NCBI RefSeq assembly: GCF_023701485.1
Contig: NZ_JAMQBK010000008.1
Location: forward strand, 150,085 to 214,084
DNA from: Aporhodopirellula aestuarii
GTDB taxonomy: Bacteria; Planctomycetota; Planctomycetia; Pirellulales; Pirellulaceae
Direction: 5' to 3'
DNA length: 64,000 nt
Of the stretch, positions 1 to 9,008 are shown piece by piece (positions within the stretch are counted from its first letter, which is position 1; every line of letters starts with the position of its first letter). Both the position numbers and the translations under genes were made by a program. The notes beneath the pieces were generated by a model. That model ran no database searches. It saw only the letters and a list, made by a program, of their open reading frames with translations, and was not told the DNA's origin.

Positions 1-275
1 TAGGGAAATTCGACCTGGTACCAACAATCGTAACGAACCGGTGCCGTCTCAAGTAGGGCCGGTTCGGTTGGCCCGGACGGGTTTGGGAAGAGTCCCGCAC
101 AGGCCCCCCGTGAACGACGCAAATTGGAGACGCTAAGTATCAGCCGCCGCGAGTCAGGGGGTGTGAACTGGACACAACGCCTCGGTGACATCGGGTAGCC
201 TATAACCTTCCAGATGCATTGACCGCGAGATGGTTCGCGGGATCAGACGCGACGTCGAATGAGGAAAACAGCAGG

Positions 276-1211
276 ATGCAGCACGCACAGGAAAAGATCG
301 CCGCACTGACCGACTCACTCGCCGGAATCATTCAGGGCAATCGTGAATGCATCGAGGTGTTGGTCATCTCGTTGTTGTCCAACGGGTCGGTGTTGATGCA
401 AGACGTCCCGGGGGTGGGCAAGACGACGCTGGCCAAGGCGGTCGCCAAAGCGATCGATGTGCAGTTTCACCGGGTTCAATTCACGCCAGATTTGTTGCCG
501 GCCGATATTCTCGGCTCCTCGATCTACAATCCAAACGAAGGCACGTTTTCATTTCGTCCCGGGCCGGTATTTTGCCACGTGTTGCTGGCCGACGAAATTA
601 ACCGGGCGTCGCCCCGGACGCAGTCGGCGTTGCTCGAAGCGATGAGCGAAATGCATGCGACGATCGAGGGCGTGCAACACGACCTGCCGTCGCCCTTTCT
701 CGTGTTGGCGACGCAGAACCCGGTAGAGTTCCACGGGACGTACCCGTTGCCCGAAGCCCAATTGGATCGGTTCCTCGTGCAATTGGAACTCGGTTATCCC
801 GACGCGGATACCGAAGTCAAGATTCTGCACGCCCAAGCAATCACGCATCCGCTCGAAAGCTTGCAGTCCGTGCTCTCGAAAGAAGACGTGGTGGCGTTTC
901 AGTCGATGGTGCGCAACGTCCGCGTCGACGAGAGCATCTCACGTTATATCGTTGACATTATTCAACAAACACGCGTCGACCCGAGATTGAAGTTGGGTGT
1001 CAGCCCGCGGGGATCGTTGATGTTGTTTCGAGCTAGCCAAGCGGCGGCGTTCGCGGCGGGACGCGACTATGTTCTGCCCGACGACGTTCAGCGGTTGGCG
1101 CCTTATGTGTTGTCGCACCGATTGATCATGACGCCCAAAGCCAAATACAGCGGTGCATCGGCGAGCGAAATGGTTGCCGAGATTCTCGCGCGGGTGAAAG
1201 TTCCGTCATGA
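276..1211 (+). CDS. MoxR-family AAA+ ATPase
   Basis: A MoxR-type AAA+ ATPase, a cytosolic chaperone class that usually acts on partner proteins encoded next to it. The 311-residue product shows Walker A (DVPGVGKTT, about residues 43-51), Walker B (LLADEINR, about 103-110) and a sensor-1 motif (ATQNP). The full length is normal for the family. I start at the ATG at 276; an in-frame TTG at 219 would add 19 residues that do not look like family sequence. Its 3' end overlaps the DUF58 gene by 4 bp (ATGA), so the pair is probably translationally coupled. MoxR, DUF58 and transglutaminase genes are a well-known cluster. Substrate unknown. Confidence 0.93.
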   Translation: MQHAQEKIAALTDSLAGIIQGNRECIEVLVISLLSNGSVLMQDVPGVGKTTLAKAVAKAIDVQFHRVQFTPDLLPADILGSSIYNPNEGTFSFRPGPVFCHVLLADEINRASPRTQSALLEAMSEMHATIEGVQHDLPSPFLVLATQNPVEFHGTYPLPEAQLDRFLVQLELGYPDADTEVKILHAQAITHPLESLQSVLSKEDVVAFQSMVRNVRVDESISRYIVDIIQQTRVDPRLKLGVSPRGSLMLFRASQAAAFAAGRDYVLPDDVQRLAPYVLSHRLIMTPKAKYSGASASEMVAEILARVKVPS

Positions 1212-2446
1212 ATTGGGAATGGTCATTTGTGTATCGTTATTCGCGATTCCTGTGGCTGTTTCGATTCACGACCGCAGGCAAGTGGTTGTGCGCGGGATTG
1301 ATCTTTTCGGCGATGATCGGCAGTGCGTCGGTGGAGACGCCGATCTATCAAGTATTCTGTGCGTTGACGGCGTTCTTCTTTATCGACCGGTTTGTCGGTG
1401 CGGCAACGCGTCCGCGTCTCGAAGTGCTGCACGACTTTCCCGATCGGACGACGGCCGGCGAATCGTTCCACGCGAACCTGACGATTATCAATCGCGGCAA
1501 ACGTGCTGCGTACGACGTCGGTGTGGCGATTTTTGGTCTGCCTGCGGACATCGAAATGCTCGAGCCGGAAACCACGTTCGCCGAAATCGCGGCGGGCGAT
1601 TCCCTCACCACGTCACTGCCGATGCGGGCTTGCCGTCGTGGAGTCCATATCCTGCCACGGCCGCGTGCGTTTTCGACGTTTCCGTTTCATCTGTTTCGCG
1701 ACGGGCGGTGTGAATCCGAAAAGCCAACGTTGCTCGTCTTGCCTAGCTTTCAACCGTTGTTTGGGCTCGATCTGCCCGTCGGAGCACGCTATCAGCCCGG
1801 CGGCGTTGCGTTGACGTCGAATATCGGCGAGTCGCCCGAGTACATCGGCAACCGCGAATACGTTTCGGGCGACTCGGCGAGGCGGATTGATTACCGTTCG
1901 TGGGCCCGGTTGGGGCGTCCGATCGTTCGTGAGTACCACGAGGAATATTACTGCCGGGTGGCGTTGGTGCTGGATACGTTTGTTCCGCCGGGACGAAAGC
2001 CCGCGAAAGAGGGTTTTCTAGATCTCGAAGCGGCGATCAGTTTGTCGGCCGCGATCGCGGACGCGTTGTCACGTAGTGAGTATTTGATCGATCTGTTTGC
2101 CGCTGGCCCGGAGTTGTACGTCTTTCGGTCGGGCCGACACACCGCGCACTTTGACAACGTTTTGGAAATCGTTGCCGGCGTCGACGCCTGTCGCAAGAAT
2201 CCGTTTGGAACTGTGGCACCTGCGCTGGCGGATGAACTGACGAATATTTCAACCGTCGTCGGTGTTTTTCTCGATTGGGACGAGTCACGACGCGAACTCG
2301 TGCGGGTGGCGATGCAGCGTGGATGCCGCGTGAAAATCTTTATCGTACGCGATGGCGAAACGACCGCACCGATCGATCTTGACGAGTGCGATGTGGTTCA
2401 GTTGGGGATTCGAGAAGTCCGTGATGGAGGGATCGAGTCACTATGA
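1208..2446 (+). CDS. DUF58 domain-containing membrane protein
   Basis: A DUF58 protein of 412 residues, the usual partner of MoxR ATPases. Two hydrophobic stretches near residues 27-65 look like a membrane hairpin. The DUF58 core is visible around 218-245, where a DSARRIDYRSWARLG-type segment precedes VREYHEEY; this matches the conserved D..R.I.W...AR motif of the family. The remainder resembles a von Willebrand A-like fold with a conserved LVLDTF strand. It overlaps MoxR upstream and the transglutaminase gene downstream by 4 bp each. The biochemical role is unknown; a MoxR-dependent assembly or maturation role is inference. Confidence 0.92.
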   Translation: MNWEWSFVYRYSRFLWLFRFTTAGKWLCAGLIFSAMIGSASVETPIYQVFCALTAFFFIDRFVGAATRPRLEVLHDFPDRTTAGESFHANLTIINRGKRAAYDVGVAIFGLPADIEMLEPETTFAEIAAGDSLTTSLPMRACRRGVHILPRPRAFSTFPFHLFRDGRCESEKPTLLVLPSFQPLFGLDLPVGARYQPGGVALTSNIGESPEYIGNREYVSGDSARRIDYRSWARLGRPIVREYHEEYYCRVALVLDTFVPPGRKPAKEGFLDLEAAISLSAAIADALSRSEYLIDLFAAGPELYVFRSGRHTAHFDNVLEIVAGVDACRKNPFGTVAPALADELTNISTVVGVFLDWDESRRELVRVAMQRGCRVKIFIVRDGETTAPIDLDECDVVQLGIREVRDGGIESL

Positions 2447-4524
2447 CCCAAGTCACATCTTCCCAAGTGATTCCATCACAGGCACACATCCCGTCTGCTC
2501 GGGTGCAACGAATGGTTGCCGCGGCGTTGGTGGTGCTGCAGGCCAGCGCGTTAGGTTACTTCTTTCGCACGCCTGTTTTTTCGACCGTCGCGATCGTGCT
2601 AGTGATCGTTGCGACGTTTACGCAAAATCGGTTTTTGTCCGAACGCGTGGTTCAGCGTTTACCGATTCTGCTGGTGATCGTGTTCGTCATCCAACGTACC
2701 GTTCTGCCGTTGTCGTGGGCGGCGGGCAAGTCGAGCTTTCTCATCCCCGACGCGGTGCTGATTGCGGAGTATCTGTTGGTCTACCAAATCGCTCTTTTTT
2801 TTGCGATCAATAAAGACGACAGACTGCCATCGTTTCTGCCAATCCTCGCAATCGCGGCGGTCGTTTTTATCGGGGACGTCCGGGTGGATCCTTCGGGACG
2901 TGTGATTTATCAATTGCTCTCGCTCGCCCTGGTGATGCTCGCAATCGGCTATTACTTTGCGAGTCGCCGCATTGGGGGTGGTGGCGGCGGACGTTTTTCG
3001 GTCCGGCACGTCGTTTGGCTCATCTCGGTTGCTATTTTTTGCGCGACGGTGGGCTGGGTTTCGGCGAGTGGTTTGTATCGATACGCCCGGCAGATCGAAG
3101 ACACCATGAACGCGTTCATCAATCCGTCGCTGCGGCCGGATTCAGCGGGCTTCTCAGGCAGTGGACGGATCGGGAGTGTTGCCCGTCAAAAAGACCTGTC
3201 TGGAGATCGTGTTGCACTGCGGGTGTACGCCGACAGCATGCCCGGATATCTCCGTGGGAAAGCGTTTGGATATTATCGACAAGGTCAGTGGCAGCGAGAA
3301 GCGAGAGCGATCCCGCTGACACCGTTGAGCAAAACGGACGAGGCGAGTGTTCTCGGGGGGGGCGTTGGTGGCGCGACGTTTGATCTGACCCAAGCGGTGG
3401 CTGATCAAACCGGCGAGAGCCAATTGCCGCTCGATATCTGGCCCAGTCAGCCCTACCGCGAGGTGCTGTTTACCCCGTTGGGGGTCAGTAAAGTGCGTGC
3501 GCCGGTGGACCGTTTGTCGATCGATATCCATCGCATCGTCACCGCGGACATGATGCCGCCGGAGACCCCTTATCGGACATGGCGTTTGCGGGCCGATGGT
3601 GTGGACTCGATCGACAAGCCCAAGTTGAGGCCGAAAGACTGGTTGACGTTGACCGCGCTTCCCGATGACCTCGATCCACGCATCGGCGAGCTGGCACGGG
3701 AGGTGATCGGCGAAGCGGTCACGACGGGGGACAAGATCGCTGCGGTCGAGAATTTCTTTCTCGATCATTACCAGTATCAATTCGGTATCGAAATTCCGGA
3801 CGCGACCGATCCGATCGCGTATTTCCTGTTGGAGCGTCCACCGGCGCATTGTGAGTACTTCGCCAGTGGCGCGGCTGTGTTACTGCGATCCGTCGGAGTA
3901 CCGTGCCGCTATGTGACCGGGCTGATCGCGGTTGAGAAGAACGACTATGGCGATTATTGGTTGGCACGAAATCGAGACGCACATGCGTGGGCGGAAGCCT
4001 ACGATCCTGAACGCGGTTGGGTGCTCGTCGAAGCGACTCCGGCTAGCGGTGTGCCTCAGTCGACCCAGGTTTCAGGTGCAAGCCAGCTTTGGGATGCGGT
4101 TCAAGCGTGGTGGGCCCAGTTGGTCGCATCGATCCGAATGGGAGGCATTGGCAGATTGGTGTGGATGGTGTTGAGCTTGTTGCTCAATCCAATTGTTCCG
4201 GGCGTGTTGGCGTTGTTGGCTGCCGGTTGGTTGATGATGCGGTTTGCTCAGCGTCGTCGTCTGGCAGTGGCGGAAATGTCGGGCGATCCGAGAGTTCAGC
4301 AGATCCAAGAGATGCTTGCGCAAATGGATCGTCGATGGCGAAAAGCTGGCGTCGACCGCCAGCCACACGAAACGATGCACCAGTTCGCCAGTCGGCTGGA
4401 AGGTCAACTAAGTGTCCCGGATTCCTCTCGTGCAGCAGAATGGTACCGAAAATATGCCACGATTCGGTACAGCGGCGGGGTCAACGACGAATCGGTGAAT
4501 TTGCTTCGTCAACTGGGAAGTTAA
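2443..4524 (+). CDS. TgpA-like membrane transglutaminase (DUF3488/transglutaminase/DUF4129)
   Basis: A 693-residue membrane protein with about six or seven hydrophobic helices in the first 215 residues (DUF3488-like), an extracytoplasmic transglutaminase core, one more helix near 565-600 and a soluble C-terminal DUF4129-like tail. The Cys of PPAHCEYFASG (about 469) and the His of RDAHAWAEAY (about 512), followed by an acidic residue in LVEATPAS, fit the Cys-His-acid catalytic set. Such proteins are TgpA-like periplasmic transglutaminases encoded after MoxR and DUF58. The start overlaps DUF58 by 4 bp. This is the last gene of the cluster; a dense repeat array begins 4 bp after its stop codon. 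Confidence 0.93.
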   Translation: MTQVTSSQVIPSQAHIPSARVQRMVAAALVVLQASALGYFFRTPVFSTVAIVLVIVATFTQNRFLSERVVQRLPILLVIVFVIQRTVLPLSWAAGKSSFLIPDAVLIAEYLLVYQIALFFAINKDDRLPSFLPILAIAAVVFIGDVRVDPSGRVIYQLLSLALVMLAIGYYFASRRIGGGGGGRFSVRHVVWLISVAIFCATVGWVSASGLYRYARQIEDTMNAFINPSLRPDSAGFSGSGRIGSVARQKDLSGDRVALRVYADSMPGYLRGKAFGYYRQGQWQREARAIPLTPLSKTDEASVLGGGVGGATFDLTQAVADQTGESQLPLDIWPSQPYREVLFTPLGVSKVRAPVDRLSIDIHRIVTADMMPPETPYRTWRLRADGVDSIDKPKLRPKDWLTLTALPDDLDPRIGELAREVIGEAVTTGDKIAAVENFFLDHYQYQFGIEIPDATDPIAYFLLERPPAHCEYFASGAAVLLRSVGVPCRYVTGLIAVEKNDYGDYWLARNRDAHAWAEAYDPERGWVLVEATPASGVPQSTQVSGASQLWDAVQAWWAQLVASIRMGGIGRLVWMVLSLLLNPIVPGVLALLAAGWLMMRFAQRRRLAVAEMSGDPRVQQIQEMLAQMDRRWRKAGVDRQPHETMHQFASRLEGQLSVPDSSRAAEWYRKYATIRYSGGVNDESVNLLRQLGS

Positions 4525-4546
4525 AGTGTCGCCCATTTGCTCCTAG

Positions 4547-4655
4547 GTTGTGAACTTATCCACGTGGCGATTCGCTCCGCGAATGAGCGTTCCCGTAAGC
4601 GTCGTTTGCGGAGCAAACGGCCACATAGATTCGCCTCCGGCGAATAGATTCACAC
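4547..4655. repeat. Repeat family B, copy 1 (about 110 bp, inverted ends)
   Basis: Begins GTTGTGAACTTATCCACGTGG and ends GAATAGATTCACAC, imperfect inverted ends. Internal short palindromes include ATTCGCTCCGCGAAT and CGTTTGCGGAGCAAACG. The reverse complement of the unit at 18339-18449 aligns along nearly all of it, including the CTCCTAGG that precedes it. Confidence 0.75.
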
Positions 4656-4697
4656 CCTATCCGCAAATGGAGATTGGGGTGAGGAGCCCATTCGCGG

Positions 4698-4820
4698 GGG
4701 ACGTCGATTTAATGAATGCGGGATTTCAATAGTAGCGGAACGGCGCGAGCCGTCCGGGAACGCGGGACCGGACGGCTCGCGCCGTTCCGCTCATAAGAGC
4801 ACTAAAACAATCGAATTCCC
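4698..4820. repeat. Repeat family A, copy 1 (123-bp palindromic MITE-like unit)
   Basis: The unit starts GGGACGTCGATT and ends AATCGAATTCCC, so its ends are imperfect inverted repeats. Its centre is a near-perfect palindrome built of AGCGGAACGGCGCGAGCCGT and its complement. The same 123-bp layout, including non-palindromic flanks (TGCGGGAT...TCAAT; AGAGCACTAAAACAATCGA), recurs at 7415-7537 in opposite orientation. Confidence 0.85.
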
Positions 4821-4855
4821 GAGCAAAGGGAGATTGGAGAATCGAGTGAGTGGTC

Positions 4856-4984
4856 CATTTGAGGAGCAAATGGGCGACAGTCGCCAGACCGCAGTAGAGC
4901 GTGATTTCGCACTCGAAGGTGACTCCAACGTTCTGAAGCGAGTGGCACATATTGTTAGTTCGTCGCCCATTTGCTCCGCAAATG
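4856..4984. repeat. Repeat family C, possible 129-bp unit with inverted ends
   Basis: The left end CATTTGAGGAGCAAATG followed by GGCGAC and the right end GTCGCC followed by CATTTGCTCCGCAAATG are inverted copies of each other. A third copy of the same end lies at 5163-5185 and a partial one at 4528-4542. Confidence 0.6.
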
Positions 4985-5010
4985 AAAGTTAGGTTGAGTA
5001 AACCATTTGC

Positions 5011-5136
5011 GGGCGACGTCTTAACTACTGCAGGATTTCCAATGAACCAGAACGGCGTAATCCGTCTAGTCCTCACGATGGACGTCCATCGTTCCTTTTC
5101 ATCTGAAATGCTTGAGTCATTAAATCGACGCGTCCC
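5011..5136. repeat. Repeat family A, decayed copy
   Basis: Starts GGGCGACGTCTTAACTACTG, keeps CAGGATTTCCAAT and GAACGGCG..CCGTC from the family A left arm, and ends TTAAATCGACGCGTCCC. The central palindrome is heavily mutated, which suggests an old copy. Confidence 0.6.
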
Positions 5137-5342
5137 GCAAATGGAGATTGGATTGCGGAGTCCATTTGCGGAGCAAATGGGCGACAGTCGAAGGCTGGGC
5201 CTTAGAATCGTTGCATTCGGTTCTGTGGAGGGGCAATTCGGGGTGATTTTGTCGGAAAAGTCCTTCACGGTCGGCGATCGTAGGCTTTGATGGAGGCTAC
5301 GCGGCCAGTGCGGCTCGTTTTCGGTTCGCCGATTGCGCGTCA

Positions 5343-6779
5343 GTGGTGGTTTCTTTCGTGACGCACCGAGTGAGTAGCCTCTTGACGCTTTACATTTTCT
5401 TGTTGGTCATCGTTTCGCTCATGTGCGGCTCCTCGCCCGCCGTAGCCGAACCGTCGTCGCGTGCCGTTATGGCGAGCGTTTTGTTGGTGTCGGGCTGGGT
5501 TTTGCTCGCTCATATCGCCGCTCGGCTGTTGGCCCGTCAGGTCATTCGCGGGTCGCTCGAATATGGCGAGGCGGTCGGTTTTCTGCGGATGCAGATGGAA
5601 ACCTTCCGCTGGTTCGCGCTGCCGATCACGCTGTTGTGCCACTACGGCTTCTCATTGTCGGCCTGGTTGCGAGTCCAGCCGATCCTTGAGGACAGCATGG
5701 CGTTCCAAGCGATCGGGTTGCTCGCGCCGGGATTGACGCTGCTCTTGGCGACTTGGTCAGCCGAATATTGGTTTGCCGCGATCATCGGCATCCAGGAGAA
5801 ATCGGTGAAGAAGGCTCTCGGTGCGATGACGCAGATGATGCGGAGCGGCCCTGCTTGGTTGATCCTTCCGACGCTCGTCTTTCTCAGCCTCGGTGATATC
5901 GCGGGAAAAGTTCAAACAGATTATTTCACTGACCCGGACGCGATTGGCGGCGGAAACTCCGGCAATTTAGTGTGGTGGCTGATCGGTCTCGGTGTGGCAG
6001 CGATTGCCGTTGCCCTGCCATACTTGGTCCGCCTGATTGCAAAGACCGAGCCGGTTTCTGACGTTCATCGCAGGGAAGTCGAAACATGGTTGCAACGTTG
6101 TGGGATCTCGACTCACCGACTTTTCGGGATGAAAACAGCCCGTTGGAACACCGGCGGCAGGTTGCTTAACGCGATGGTAGCCGGAATCGTACGGCCGGGC
6201 CGATTGTTGTTATTGTCTGACCGATTGCTCGATGAGTTACCGCGTGGTCAACGGTTAATGGTTGTGATGCATGAGATCGCTCACGTGCGTCGATTTCACG
6301 TGCCGATCCGGATGGCGGCGATTTTGCCCGCTTGGGTCGTGTCGAGTTGGTCCAGTGCGATCCTGATCGACAGTCAGTGGTTGACTCCTTCGATGGGTGC
6401 GGCCGTTGGCGGTGCATTGGGGCTGATCACGACGGTCGTCGTGCTCGGCACGGTCAGCCATTTGTCCGAGCTCGACGCAGATGCCACGGCGTGCCGTTTG
6501 GCGGTGCGGGCGTGTGACGCCTCCCGCGATCGCGAGCGGCGGAGGACCGAATCCGGGGAACCGACGGGACAGTCCACGGGGATGCTCGACGTGCCGATGA
6601 CACGTGAAATGGCTGCCGAAATGATGGCGGACGCGCTGACCCGTGTGACGGCGGATCACCCGTCCTCGCGGAAATTCAGTTGGCTGCATCCGAGCCTGGC
6701 GACCCGGGTAGCGAGATTGCGTCGAATCAGCCGCCCGCTTCCCGATCTCGGCTCCGACAGCCATACTCTAGCGATCTGA
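5343..6779 (+). CDS. M48/M56-type integral membrane metallopeptidase
   Basis: A 478-residue protein with several hydrophobic helices in the first 235 residues and two more around 320-372. The zinc motif HEIAH lies at 310-314 and a likely third ligand is the Glu of SELDADATA (about 376), the gluzincin arrangement of M48/M56 peptidases. The expected job is membrane-linked proteolysis in the envelope; the substrate is unknown. The start is a GTG. The gene stands alone between the repeat block and the peroxidase gene. A 7-bp hairpin begins at its stop codon. It could equally be a BlaR1/M56-like member; a C-terminal sensor domain is absent. Confidence 0.82.
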   Translation: MVVSFVTHRVSSLLTLYIFLLVIVSLMCGSSPAVAEPSSRAVMASVLLVSGWVLLAHIAARLLARQVIRGSLEYGEAVGFLRMQMETFRWFALPITLLCHYGFSLSAWLRVQPILEDSMAFQAIGLLAPGLTLLLATWSAEYWFAAIIGIQEKSVKKALGAMTQMMRSGPAWLILPTLVFLSLGDIAGKVQTDYFTDPDAIGGGNSGNLVWWLIGLGVAAIAVALPYLVRLIAKTEPVSDVHRREVETWLQRCGISTHRLFGMKTARWNTGGRLLNAMVAGIVRPGRLLLLSDRLLDELPRGQRLMVVMHEIAHVRRFHVPIRMAAILPAWVVSSWSSAILIDSQWLTPSMGAAVGGALGLITTVVVLGTVSHLSELDADATACRLAVRACDASRDRERRRTESGEPTGQSTGMLDVPMTREMAAEMMADALTRVTADHPSSRKFSWLHPSLATRVARLRRISRPLPDLGSDSHTLAI

Positions 6780-6795
6780 GCGAACCCCTCGCTCA
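6777..6795 (+). terminator. Stop-codon hairpin, possible terminator
   Basis: TGAGCGA, loop ACCCC, TCGCTCA forms a perfect 7-bp stem that includes the stop codon of the peptidase. There is no T run after it, so it may be an attenuating or mRNA-stabilising hairpin instead. Confidence 0.35.
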
Positions 6796-6836
6796 GTCCG
6801 AAAAGAATAAACCCACGTATACGAGAGTCGATTCTG

Positions 6837-7355
6837 ATGAGTCAGAGCGGAGTGATCACATTCAAAGGCAACCCGATGACGTTGGCAGGTAGCGATCTGG
6901 CGATCGGCCAGACCGCACCGGATTTCAAACTGCACTACGCACACGAAGGTCTGAAGGAACTCACACTGGCCGATTTGAAGGGCAAGCCGACGATCCTCAG
7001 CGTCGTGCCGAGCCTGGACACGGCGACCTGTGCGGTCCAAACCAAGACTTTCAACGAAAAGCTCGGTGAGTTAGGTGACAAGATCAACGCCGTCACCGTC
7101 AGCCGCGATTTGCCGTTCGCGCAAGTCCGCTTCTGCGGCGCCGAAAATATTTCGATGCGTACCGCCAGCGATTACCAAACTCACGAATTTGGTGAAGCTT
7201 ACGGGTTGGAAATCGAAGAGCTGAAATTGCTCAGCCGCGCCGTCCTCGTGCTCGATGCCGACGGCAAAGTCGTTTACAAGCAGATCGTTTCAGAAGTGAC
7301 TCAGGAACCGGATTACGCCAAAGCGTTGGAAGCACTCACCGCTCTCGTCGGCTAG
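6837..7355 (+). CDS. tpx: Thiol peroxidase (atypical 2-Cys peroxiredoxin)
   Basis: Reduces hydroperoxides in the cytoplasm at the expense of thioredoxin. The 172-residue product has the family length. The peroxidatic Cys is at about 65 in the SLDTATCAVQTK motif and the resolving Cys at about 100 in VRFCGAENI, the hallmark pair of Tpx. The N-terminal VITFKGNPMTL segment is also typical. It starts with ATG. The gene is monocistronic by appearance: it has 57 bp upstream to the peptidase stop and a repeat-rich spacer after it. Confidence 0.96.
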   Translation: MSQSGVITFKGNPMTLAGSDLAIGQTAPDFKLHYAHEGLKELTLADLKGKPTILSVVPSLDTATCAVQTKTFNEKLGELGDKINAVTVSRDLPFAQVRFCGAENISMRTASDYQTHEFGEAYGLEIEELKLLSRAVLVLDADGKVVYKQIVSEVTQEPDYAKALEALTALVG

Positions 7356-7905
7356 TCTTGGCAAACATCGCTTCGGCGGATTGCTGTTAAAGTTGAATTG
7401 TTTCGCTCTTCCCAGGGACGTTGATTGTTTTAGTGCTCTTTTTAGCGGAACGGCGCAAGCCGTCCGGTCCCGAGTCACCGGACGTCTCGCGCCGTTCCGC
7501 TACTTTGGATATCCCGCAGTAAATAAATCGATGTCCCATGGGAGAGCGAGTGATGCTTCGCAATTGCGAAGCTCTGCGACGGCGAATTGATTGAATCGAG
7601 ATCCAAGATTCAACAATTAGCTGAAAACGCGAAGTGCGAATTTCGCGGTGACGCTCGTCTACAAACCCGCTGCTTCAATGCGGAAAAATGGATCATGATT
7701 CGTTCGACGCTGACGCGTCGGGTGATTGCAACGACTCGTCTTAATGACTTTTGGAGAAGCGTGGGCTGGACGAAAGACGTGATGACTTCTTCGAGTTCAG
7801 AATCACCGCTGACCTGCTTAACCACCTCTCCATCCGGTTCTCTTGCTCGGTGCTAACCGGCGAGGGAAAACGCCTGTTCGACTCCTTCCAGACCCCAGCT
7901 ACTCC
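7356..7905. other. Spacer with family A repeat and a perfect 18-bp palindrome
   Basis: Apart from the family A unit at 7415-7537, the only structure I see is GCTTCGCAATTGCGAAGC at about 7556-7573, a perfect palindrome. Open frames here lack recognisable features. The 3' part may hold the promoter of cdsA. Confidence 0.5.
7415..7537. repeat. Repeat family A, copy 2 (inverted relative to copy 1)
   Basis: Exactly 123 bp, starting GGGACGTTGATTGTTTTAGTG and ending AATAAATCGATGTCCC, with the central AGCGGAACGGCGCAAGCCGT palindrome. Its flanking arms are the reverse complement of those in the copy at 4698, so orientation is reversed. Confidence 0.85.
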
Positions 7906-8838
7906 TTGCTCCTCGATCGTCTTCGCACTAGCGCGATTCTGATAATCTTCGCCGTGGCGTCGTTGTTCGCCGATGCGAACTACTCGGTCTCCGGTGCACC
8001 GGGTTTGTTCCTGTTCCCGTTGTTGTTGTTTTATGCACTCGGGACCGCTTGGGATATGGGTGGCTTGCTGCTGCGGGCGGGATTTCCGGTGCACCGCGGC
8101 GTGATCCTGGTCGCAACGACATTGGTGACATCGGCGCCGTACGTTTCGATCCTTTGGAATGCGTTGGCCGCTTGGATGCCCGACTCGATTGAACCCTATC
8201 CGGTGGATTGTCCAATTGGCCAGATGGGCTGGATCACGTTGGCGGGAATCTTGGCCACGATGATTTTTTTCTTAGACGAAATGAAGGACTATTCGGTCGG
8301 TTCGGATCCGTCGGGTGTTTTGCGTCGTCTGACCGCGAGCGTGTTCACGGCCACGTACGTCGGGTTGCCGATGAGTTTATTGGTGATGATGCGTGGGCTC
8401 GGCGAGGGCAATTGGGGGCTAGTGGCGTTGCTGAGCATGATCGCGATCACCAAGAGTACCGATGCGGGTGCCTACTTTACCGGTAAAGCGATCGGACGGC
8501 GGAAACTGATCCCCCGGTTGAGCCCCGGCAAAACCTGGGAGGGTTCGATCGGCGGAATTGTTGTTTCCACCTTGGTCGCGGCGGCCTGTATCACGTATCT
8601 TTTTCCTGCGATCTCGGGGGCGGCGTCAGCACCACCTTTGTGGCTGGCACTGGTGCTCGGACCGCTGCTGGCGATTTGCGGGATGGTCGGCGACTTAGCT
8701 GAATCCTTAGTAAAACGGGCCTGTGGGGCGAAAGATTCCGGAAATTTGTTGCCCGGGCTGGGTGGCATTTGGGATGTGACGGATAGCCTGATTTTCGCGT
8801 CTTTGCCAGCTTTTCTGTGTTTCGCGGCCGTGGCATGA
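7906..8838 (+). CDS. cdsA: Phosphatidate cytidylyltransferase
   Basis: Makes CDP-diacylglycerol from phosphatidic acid and CTP in the inner membrane, the branch point of phospholipid synthesis. The product is about 310 residues with eight or so hydrophobic helices. The C-terminal signature is clear: SLVKRACGAKDSGNLLPGLG followed by GGIWDVTDS, with the conserved KD..N..PG.GG..D..D pattern. The start is uncertain: I chose the TTG at 7906, giving MLLDRLRTSAIL, which looks like the family start; a TTG at 7843 would add 21 residues of atypical sequence. It is followed after 170 bp by the phoH block. Confidence 0.92.
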   Translation: MLLDRLRTSAILIIFAVASLFADANYSVSGAPGLFLFPLLLFYALGTAWDMGGLLLRAGFPVHRGVILVATTLVTSAPYVSILWNALAAWMPDSIEPYPVDCPIGQMGWITLAGILATMIFFLDEMKDYSVGSDPSGVLRRLTASVFTATYVGLPMSLLVMMRGLGEGNWGLVALLSMIAITKSTDAGAYFTGKAIGRRKLIPRLSPGKTWEGSIGGIVVSTLVAAACITYLFPAISGAASAPPLWLALVLGPLLAICGMVGDLAESLVKRACGAKDSGNLLPGLGGIWDVTDSLIFASLPAFLCFAAVA

Positions 8839-9008
8839 CCTCGGTTGCGGGTTGCGGTAAAATGGCGGTTAACGTCGAATCGAACGTGCCGAGTGTTTCC
8901 GGTGTCGTTTAGAATCACGCGGAGCCAGTTCCCCGTGTTGGTTACTTCCTTTCCTCGAAACGAGAGTCGTCAGATCAACGTTCCCTATTCATCCGTCGTG
9001 GTTGTCCA

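Larger units (their letters stand above)
4525..5342. other. Gene-free spacer filled with nested palindromic repeats
   Basis: About 0.8 kb with no convincing gene. Most of it (4528-5185) is made of at least three families of inverted-repeat units listed separately. The outermost pair, GTCGCCCATTTGCTC at 4528 and its reverse complement ending at 5185, brackets the block. From 5186 to the M48 gene I see no structure. Confidence 0.7.

Noticed and set aside
2..139. Open frame at the left edge that could be the 3' end of a gene
   Set aside because: 45 codons without a stop in GC-rich DNA is weak evidence, and the translation is Pro/Arg-rich with no family features.
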